A stretch of 64,000 nt of DNA from Streptomyces qinzhouensis (GTDB lineage Bacteria > Actinomycetota > Actinomycetes > Streptomycetales > Streptomycetaceae), in assembly GCF_007856155.1 (NCBI RefSeq), contig NZ_CP042266.1, positions 5,394,001-5,458,000 of the forward strand, in the 5' to 3' direction. Shown here piece after piece: positions 58,607 to 64,000 of this stretch; the first letter of the stretch is position 1, and each line of letters starts with the position of its first letter. A program made the position numbers and the translations under genes. The notes under the pieces were generated by a model that did no database searches, was not told where the DNA came from, and worked only from the letters and a program-made list of their open reading frames with translations.

Positions 58607-59758
58607 TCAGACCAGCAGGGGGAGGACCTCTTCGCCGAGGCGGCGCACGGTGGTCTCGGTGGACGCGAGATCGCCGGAGCCCTCGGCGAGCAGTGCGAAG
58701 CGGGTGATGCCGGTACGTTCCGCGGTGGCCGCCAGCCGGTCGGCCGCCAGCCGGGGCGGGCCCACCGGGTGCAGCGAGCAGAGCAGTTCCGTATAGGCGA
58801 CGGGGTCCCGCATCGTCCGGGCCCGGTCGTCGACCGTCCGGTGCGCGGCGAGACCCGTCCTCAGCCAGCCCGGCATGGCCTTGAGCAGTGACTCGCGGGC
58901 GTCGCCCGCCTCGTCGGCGAGCTGGACCACCCCGGCGGAGACATGGCCCGCAGCGGCCACGGCGTCCGGGCAGTGTCCGGCCGCCAGGGCGTGCCGCCGC
59001 CAGAGGGCGATCATCTCGGCCTTCTCCTCGTCGCCGCAGTGCATACCGAGGAGCATGGGCAGTCCGCGCTCACCGGCGACCCGCACCCCGCCGGGGGAGG
59101 TGCAGGCGACGACGACCTCGGGGTGCGCGTCGGGGGCGCCCGCGCTCGTACCGGATCCGGCGGTGGTCGCGCCGCCGCCGCCCGTACCACCCGCCGTGCC
59201 GCCGTTCGCGCCGCCGTGGGCCCCGGCTGTCCCGACCGCGCCGGACCGCAGGGCGCTGTCGAGCAGATCGGCGGGGCGGGGCACGACCGAGACCTCGCGG
59301 AAGCGGTACCGCTCGCCGGACGCGCCCACCGAGGGCTCCCGCAGCCAGCGCAGCAGCAGATCGAGGGATTCGGGAAAGCCGCTTTCGTACGCCCCGATTC
59401 CGGCGCCGAAGACCTCCAGGTCGATCCAGGGCCCGCCACGGCCCACCCCGAGCGAGAACCGCCCCCCGCTGGTGATGTGCAGCAGGGCCGCCTGCTCGCC
59501 GAGGGCCACCGGATGGACGTTCGGCAGCACGCTCACGGCCGTGCCGACCCGGATCCGGCGGGTCCGGCCCAGCAGCACCGCCGCCAGAGTGACCGCCGAA
59601 GGGCAGACCCCGTACGGAACGAAGTGGTGCTCGGCCAGCCAGACCCCGTCCAGTCCGGACTCCTCGGCGACCTCGGCCGTCCGCACCGCCCGGTGCAGTG
59701 CCTCCCCCCGCCCCTGGCCCGGGAACTGAGCGGCCAGGACGAACGTACCCACGCGCAT
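58607..59758 (-). CDS. LLM-class flavin-dependent oxidoreductase
   Basis: The luciferase-like fold uses FMN or F420. The 383-residue product has the N-terminal TIM-barrel strands (MRVGTFVLAAQFPG, GLDGVWLAEHHF, RIRVGTAVSVLPNVHPVALG, GRFSLGVGRGGP) and the end ITRFALLAEGSGD. Residues about 180-215 are a Gly/Ala/Thr-rich insertion that looks disordered and is probably specific to this strain or clade. Substrate unknown. Confidence 0.88.
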   Translation of the reverse strand: MRVGTFVLAAQFPGQGRGEALHRAVRTAEVAEESGLDGVWLAEHHFVPYGVCPSAVTLAAVLLGRTRRIRVGTAVSVLPNVHPVALGEQAALLHITSGGRFSLGVGRGGPWIDLEVFGAGIGAYESGFPESLDLLLRWLREPSVGASGERYRFREVSVVPRPADLLDSALRSGAVGTAGAHGGANGGTAGGTGGGGATTAGSGTSAGAPDAHPEVVVACTSPGGVRVAGERGLPMLLGMHCGDEEKAEMIALWRRHALAAGHCPDAVAAAGHVSAGVVQLADEAGDARESLLKAMPGWLRTGLAAHRTVDDRARTMRDPVAYTELLCSLHPVGPPRLAADRLAATAERTGITRFALLAEGSGDLASTETTVRRLGEEVLPLLV

Positions 59759-59975
59759 GCCTTCTGCCTCCTCGCGGCCGATGGCCCGTCCCTCACGACC
59801 GCACTAACGTCTGACACGTGCCAAAGGCACGGGCGGCGGCGAAAATCATGCGATTGTCCGGTAACTGGGCCTGGTGGAGGGTGGGCTGTCACTCTCCCGG
59901 GTGCGTCTACCCGGCTCTCCGGCCCGTAGGCTGGACTCGTAAGGAAACGTCCCTACTTGCCCCGTGAGGTGCCGC

Positions 59976-60305
59976 GTGTCTCCCCGCCACAACCGCCCCA
60001 AGGGCGGCGACAAGTCCTCCGCTCCGGCCGGTGAGACCGGCGACCGGTACGGCGGATTCGGCCGTACCGAGTCCTGGCAGGGCGAGGATTGGTCGGTCCG
60101 GCATGTCGCCGGTGCCGCCGCCGACGGCAAGCGGTACCGCTGCCCCGGATGCGACCAGGAGATCCCCTCCGGCGTCCCGCATGTGGTGGCCTGGCCGGTG
60201 CACGGCGGGGTGGACGACCGGCGGCACTGGCACAAGGCCTGCTGGAACGCCAAGGACCGCCGCACCAGCCGGGTGCAGCGGTCCCGTAACGCTCCCCGGC
60301 ACTGA
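59976..60305 (+). CDS. Small protein with a zinc-ribbon-like motif
   Basis: GTG 59976 follows GTGAGG. The 109-residue product has a basic N-terminus (SPRHNRPKGGDKSS), a core WSVRHVAGAAADGKRYRC, and C-x2-C followed by H and C (CPGCDQEI, then HWHKACW), which can bind zinc. I believe it is a conserved Streptomyces protein often labelled ATP/GTP-binding, but no P-loop is visible. Function unknown. Confidence 0.7.
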   Translation: MSPRHNRPKGGDKSSAPAGETGDRYGGFGRTESWQGEDWSVRHVAGAAADGKRYRCPGCDQEIPSGVPHVVAWPVHGGVDDRRHWHKACWNAKDRRTSRVQRSRNAPRH

Positions 60306-60332
60306 CCGTCGGAGACCGGCGGTCGGACGCCG

Positions 60333-61160
60333 TCAGATATCGCGCGATTCCAGTGCGGCGTACGCGCCCGCCAGGGCGACCGCGGCCAGTCCGATGATGA
60401 TCGCCAGCGGCTCCCAGCCCTGCGGTCCGCCGTCGAGGATCGCGCCCTCGTAGAGGACCCCGAGCTGGCTGGGGATCGAGTACTTGACCAGCCACTCGCT
60501 GAAGCCCCGGAGCGCATCGAAGCTGATCATGAACACGGTCATCACCAGCGGCAGCAGCACGACGCCGAACATGATGGTGATGGCGCCCGCGGAGTGGCGG
60601 ATCATCGATCCGATGCCCAGCGACAGCAGGCCGAGGAAGGCGAGATACAGGCTGGCGCCGAGGGTGGCGCGCAGCCACTGACCGCCGTCCGGCTCGCCGC
60701 CGACGATCCCGACCTGCACCGCACCGAGCAGCAGGGTGGTGACGGCGCACACGGTGAAGACGAGGGCGAAGTAGACAATCGCCTTCGCGGTGAGCACCCG
60801 CGCCCGCGAGGGGCAGGCGGTCATGGTGGTGCGGATCATCCCGGTGCTGTACTCCGAGGTGATCGTCAGCACGCCCAGGGTTATCACGCAGATACCGCTG
60901 AGCACGGCGCCGAAGAAGCCCAGGGACAGCACATCGTCCTTGATGAAGGTCCCGTCGTCGGTGATCGTCACGATCATGGCGGTGAAGATGCCGACCCCGA
61001 GGAACAGGGCGACCATCACGCCCAGCGTCCACATCGTGGAGCGCAGTGAACGGATCTTGGTCCACTCGGAGGCGATGGCGTCACCGAGGCGGGCCGGGCG
61101 GGCCGGGATGGGGGAGGTGTACTCGGTGGTGGCGCCCGACGGCTGGTAGGGGGTGGTCAT
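60333..61160 (-). CDS. ABC-2 type transporter permease
   Basis: The 275-residue product has a cytosolic N-terminus, SEWTKIRSLRSTMWTLGVM at the first membrane segment and six hydrophobic segments in all, the ABC-2 pattern (EYSTGMIRTTMTACPSR between segments 2 and 3). The ATG overlaps the stop of the ATPase gene by four bases, so the pair is coupled. It exports an unknown substrate, possibly a drug or lipid. Confidence 0.9.
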   Translation of the reverse strand: MTTPYQPSGATTEYTSPIPARPARLGDAIASEWTKIRSLRSTMWTLGVMVALFLGVGIFTAMIVTITDDGTFIKDDVLSLGFFGAVLSGICVITLGVLTITSEYSTGMIRTTMTACPSRARVLTAKAIVYFALVFTVCAVTTLLLGAVQVGIVGGEPDGGQWLRATLGASLYLAFLGLLSLGIGSMIRHSAGAITIMFGVVLLPLVMTVFMISFDALRGFSEWLVKYSIPSQLGVLYEGAILDGGPQGWEPLAIIIGLAAVALAGAYAALESRDI

Positions 61161-62260
61161 CGGGGGTCCTCGGGCGTGGTCGGGGCGGCGGACACGGACG
61201 GCGACGGCGCGACGGCCGGGGACGGCCCCGCGTACGGATTCTCGCCCGGCCGCGGCGGTACGTACCAGCCGCCGCCCGCCGGGGCCTCGGGCATCCGGAA
61301 CTCCCCGTACGGCAGCTGCTCCATCAGCCCCGCCTTCTCGTCCTGCGTCGAGCGGAAGTCGACGGCGCTCTGCGTCATCCGCATATACGCCTCCTCCAGC
61401 GACGCCTGATGCGGCGAAAGCTCCCAGAGCCGGACATCGGCACCGTGCGCCAGATCGCTGATCCTCGGCAGCGGCAGGCCCATCACCCGCAGCGCGCCGT
61501 CCGGCTCCGGCATCACCTGCGCACCCGCCTCGGCGAGCACCCCGGACAGCTTCTCGCGCTGCTCCGGCTCGTCCTCGGGGATCCGGACCCGGGCGAATCC
61601 CGCCGAGTTGGCCGCGATGAAGTCCCGTACGCCCATATCGGCCAGCAACTGCCCCCGGCCGATGACGATCAGATGGTCGGCGGTCAGCGCCATCTCGCTC
61701 ATCAGATGCGAGGAGACGAAGATCGTCCGGCCTTCGGCGGCCAGGGCCTTCATCAGATTGCGGACCCAGTGGATGCCCTCCGGGTCGAGTCCGTTGACCG
61801 GCTCGTCGAAGAGCAGCACCTTGGGGTCGCCCAGCAGCGCGGCGGCGATACCCAGCCGCTGGCCCATGCCCAGCGAGAAGCCCTTGGAACGGCGTTTGGC
61901 CACGTCCTGGAGGCCGACGACGCCGAGGACCTCGTCGACCCGGCGGGCCGGGATCCCGGAGAGCTGCGCCAGCGACAGCAGATGGTTCCGGGCGGTGCGC
62001 CCGCCGTGGACGGCCTTGGCGTCGAGCAGCGCGCCGACCTCCCGGGGCGCGTTCGCCGCCTGCCGGAAGGGGCGGCCACCGACGGTGACCGTGCCGGACG
62101 TCGGATTGTCCAGGCCCAGGATCATCCGCATCGTGGTCGACTTCCCGGCGCCGTTCGGGCCGAGGAAGCCGGTCACCGCACCGGGACGCACCTGGAAGGT
62201 GAGGTTGTACACCGCTGTTGTGGCCCCGTAGCGCTTTGTCAGGCCGACTGCCTCGATCAT
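61157..62260 (-). CDS. ABC transporter ATP-binding protein
   Basis: The 367-residue product has Walker A GPNGAGKSTTM, signature SLGMGQRLGIAAALL and Walker B VLLFDEPVNGLDPEG. A C-terminal extension of about 60 residues ends in Pro/Ala/Ser-rich sequence. It drives the coupled permease at 60333. A stretch of about 100 bases at 61660-61759 is identical to one in the ATPase gene at 63319. Confidence 0.95.
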   Translation of the reverse strand: MIEAVGLTKRYGATTAVYNLTFQVRPGAVTGFLGPNGAGKSTTMRMILGLDNPTSGTVTVGGRPFRQAANAPREVGALLDAKAVHGGRTARNHLLSLAQLSGIPARRVDEVLGVVGLQDVAKRRSKGFSLGMGQRLGIAAALLGDPKVLLFDEPVNGLDPEGIHWVRNLMKALAAEGRTIFVSSHLMSEMALTADHLIVIGRGQLLADMGVRDFIAANSAGFARVRIPEDEPEQREKLSGVLAEAGAQVMPEPDGALRVMGLPLPRISDLAHGADVRLWELSPHQASLEEAYMRMTQSAVDFRSTQDEKAGLMEQLPYGEFRMPEAPAGGGWYVPPRPGENPYAGPSPAVAPSPSVSAAPTTPEDPR

Positions 62261-62535
62261 GCTCCCGCCCCATCGGCGTCAGATGTTCCGGGCCGCCGGC
62301 GTCATCGCCGCTAGCCCCCCGTAAGGCTTACGAGGATATCCGGCCGCCGATGGTTCCCGTGAGAGCGTCACAACTACCTCACGGTTGCGGAAAGTGACCT
62401 TCCCTGATCAGGCGGTCCGATTCCCGGGCGGGATCGGGCGGCTCCGGGGCCGGAGCGGGGCAGTCGGGGTCGGATCGGGCGGCTCCGGAGCCGGAGCGGG
62501 CAGCCCGGTCGGGATCGGGCAACTTCCGAGCCGGA

Positions 62536-63315
62536 TCAGGCGTCTCGCTTCTTGAGCAGCAGAAAGGCGCCGATCAGAGCCGCCACCACCCACAGCAACA
62601 TGATCCCCAGACCCTCCCAGGGGCCGTACGGCGCCCGGTCGCTGCCCATCGCGTCGGGCACCACCTGCATGATCTTGGAACCCGCCTGGTCGGGGAAGTA
62701 GTGGGCCACGTCCTTCGCCTTCGGGACCAGCACCAGGATCCGGGAGACCAGGAAGAAGAACGGCATCAGAATGCCGAGCGACAGCATCGAGGAGCGCAGC
62801 ATCGTCGCCACCCCCATCGAGAACAGCGCGATCAGGCCCATGTACAGGCCCGCGCCGATGACCGCGCGCAGCACATTCTCCGCGCCGATCGTGGTGCGGT
62901 GCTCGCCGAGCAGCGCCTGGCCGAGGAAGAAACTGGCGAAGCTGGTGATCCAGCCGACGAGCAGCGCCAGCACCGTCGCCACCGCGATCTTGCTGAAGAG
63001 GAAGGTGCCCCGCTGCGGCACCGCCGCCAGCGAGGTACGGATCATGCCGGAGCTGTACTCGGTGCCCACGACCAGCACCCCGAAGACCACCATCGCCAAC
63101 TGGCCCAGCACGATCCCGGAGAAACCGGCGACCACCGGGTCGAAGGTCAACCGCTGCTCGACCGGCAGATCGTTGAAGGTGGCGTTGTAGACCGCGCAGA
63201 GCGCGCCGCTGACCGCGACCGTGGCGACAAAGGCCGCCAGCAGCGTCCAGACCGTCGACGACACCGTACGGATCTTGGTCCACTCCGACTGGAGTACCGC
63301 CGGCACCGAGGCCAT
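62536..63315 (-). CDS. ABC-2 type transporter permease (second system)
   Basis: The 259-residue product has six hydrophobic segments and resembles the permease at 60333 in its first segment (SEWTKIRTVSSTVWTLLAAF) and in EYSSGMIRTSLAAVPQRG. It lies three bases after the ATPase gene at 63319, so it is one unit. The 275 bases before 62260 hold GC-rich simple repeats (GATCGGGCGGCTCCGG) but no gene. Confidence 0.9.
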   Translation of the reverse strand: MASVPAVLQSEWTKIRTVSSTVWTLLAAFVATVAVSGALCAVYNATFNDLPVEQRLTFDPVVAGFSGIVLGQLAMVVFGVLVVGTEYSSGMIRTSLAAVPQRGTFLFSKIAVATVLALLVGWITSFASFFLGQALLGEHRTTIGAENVLRAVIGAGLYMGLIALFSMGVATMLRSSMLSLGILMPFFFLVSRILVLVPKAKDVAHYFPDQAGSKIMQVVPDAMGSDRAPYGPWEGLGIMLLWVVAALIGAFLLLKKRDA

Positions 63316-63318
63316 CCG

Positions 63319-64000
63319 TCAGACTCCCTTGCTGCGGCCGTCGCCGCCGTCGTGACCGTCGCCGTCGTGACCGCCGGCGCCGTCCCGCGCCTCCCAGCCC
63401 GCGCCCCAGCGCGGACCGTCGAGGCCGCCCCGGCCGTCGCCCGGCGGGGCGCCGGAGTCCGCGGCCGCCGGAGTGCCGTGCGCGTGGTACTCCACCGCGC
63501 CCGCCGTCATCTGCATAAACGCCTCCTCCAGCGAGGCCTGCTGCCGGCTGAGCTCATGCAGCACCACCCGGTGGGCGGCCGCCAGCTCACCCAGCGCCTC
63601 CGTCGTCGCGCCGTCGACCTCCAGCACCCCGGCCGACTCCAGCGCCGTATATCCGGCCCCGTGCAGTACGTCCCGGAGCCTCTCCTGCTCGGGGGAGCGC
63701 AGCCGGACATAGCTCCGCGAGTTCTGCCGGATGAAGTCCGTCATCGAGGTGTCCGCCAGCAGCTTTCCCTGCCCGATGACGATCAGATGGTCGGCGGTCA
63801 GCGCCATCTCGCTCATCAGATGCGAGGAGACGAAGATCGTCCGGCCTTCGGCGGCCAGGGCCTTCATCAGATTCCGGATCCAGTGGATGCCCTCCGGGTC
63901 GAGCCCGTTGACCGGCTCGTCGAACATCAGGATCTCGGGATCCCCCAGCAGCGCCGAGGCGATGCCGAGCCGCTGCCCCATCCCCAGCGAGAAGCCCTTC
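63319..64000 (-). CDS. ABC transporter ATP-binding protein, N-terminus outside window
   Basis: The visible 227 residues begin within KGFSLGMGQRLGIASALL (signature) and include Walker B ILMFDEPVNGLDPEG and the SSHLMSEMALTADHLIVIGQ region. Walker A lies beyond the window. The tail is rich in Gly, Asp and His (GGHDGDGHDGGDG), which is unusual and could bind metal. The gene is a paralogue of that at 61157. Confidence 0.93.
   Translation of the reverse strand, partial: KGFSLGMGQRLGIASALLGDPEILMFDEPVNGLDPEGIHWIRNLMKALAAEGRTIFVSSHLMSEMALTADHLIVIGQGKLLADTSMTDFIRQNSRSYVRLRSPEQERLRDVLHGAGYTALESAGVLEVDGATTEALGELAAAHRVVLHELSRQQASLEEAFMQMTAGAVEYHAHGTPAAADSGAPPGDGRGGLDGPRWGAGWEARDGAGGHDGDGHDGGDGRSKGV

Overview
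The window is a 64 kb piece of a high-GC actinobacterial chromosome, almost certainly Streptomyces or a close relative. Signs of this are very strong G/C bias at third codon positions, frequent GTG/TTG starts, an F1Fo ATPase operon next to rho, rpmE, prfA and the lysA-hom-thrC-thrB cluster, a NucS mismatch endonuclease, a chitinase with the typical Streptomyces chitinase promoter, and many secreted or membrane proteins with Ser/Pro-rich tails.

Layout. (1) 1-8.2 kb: cell-surface genes. These are a secreted subtilisin-like protease cut off by the window start, a sortase-type wall protein, two membrane proteins (one a zinc metalloprotease) and a proline-rich lipoprotein. A GntR regulator follows. 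(2) 9.2-18.5 kb: an accessory block directly downstream of the 3' end of a tRNA-Arg(CCG) gene. Its left part is a decayed nuclease/helicase cluster: a small protein with a frameshift, an HNH nuclease with a frameshift, an intact NERD nuclease-like protein, and an SF1 helicase stopped by an in-frame TAG. Its right part is a polymorphic-toxin locus: two WXG100-like proteins, a large effector ending in an RNase A-like toxin domain, a probable immunity gene, an orphan RNase A-like toxin tail and a CdiI-like immunity gene. (3) 18.7-36.4 kb: conserved core. It holds a response regulator, nrtL, lysA, hom, thrC, thrB, rho, an LCP ligase, rpmE, prfA, prmC, a Sua5/YrdC protein, a phosphatase-like protein with the nucleophile replaced, a SHMT paralogue and a WecA/MraY-like transferase. 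(4) 36.6-44.6 kb: the complete ATP synthase operon atpIBEFHAGDC, then a DUF2550 gene. (5) 45.6-64 kb: a chitinase and a two-component system, a cobalamin adenosyltransferase, a TetR regulator, a 3-hydroxyacyl-CoA dehydrogenase, a STAS protein, a large repeat cluster, a membrane-anchored ATPase, nucS and its conserved neighbour, a flavin oxidoreductase, and two tandem ABC-2 exporters. The last exporter is cut by the window end.

The genes form several functional units: aspartate-family amino acid synthesis (lysA/hom/thrC/thrB), translation termination (prfA/prmC), wall polymer synthesis and attachment (LCP and WecA-like proteins), ATP synthesis, and chitin use under a direct-repeat promoter. 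The most novel part is the toxin/immunity array and the neighbouring nuclease remnants at the tRNA. Other notable points are active-site substitutions in a phosphatase-like and a STAS protein, a shared -10-N6-start geometry that suggests leaderless mRNAs, and two families of intergenic repeats.
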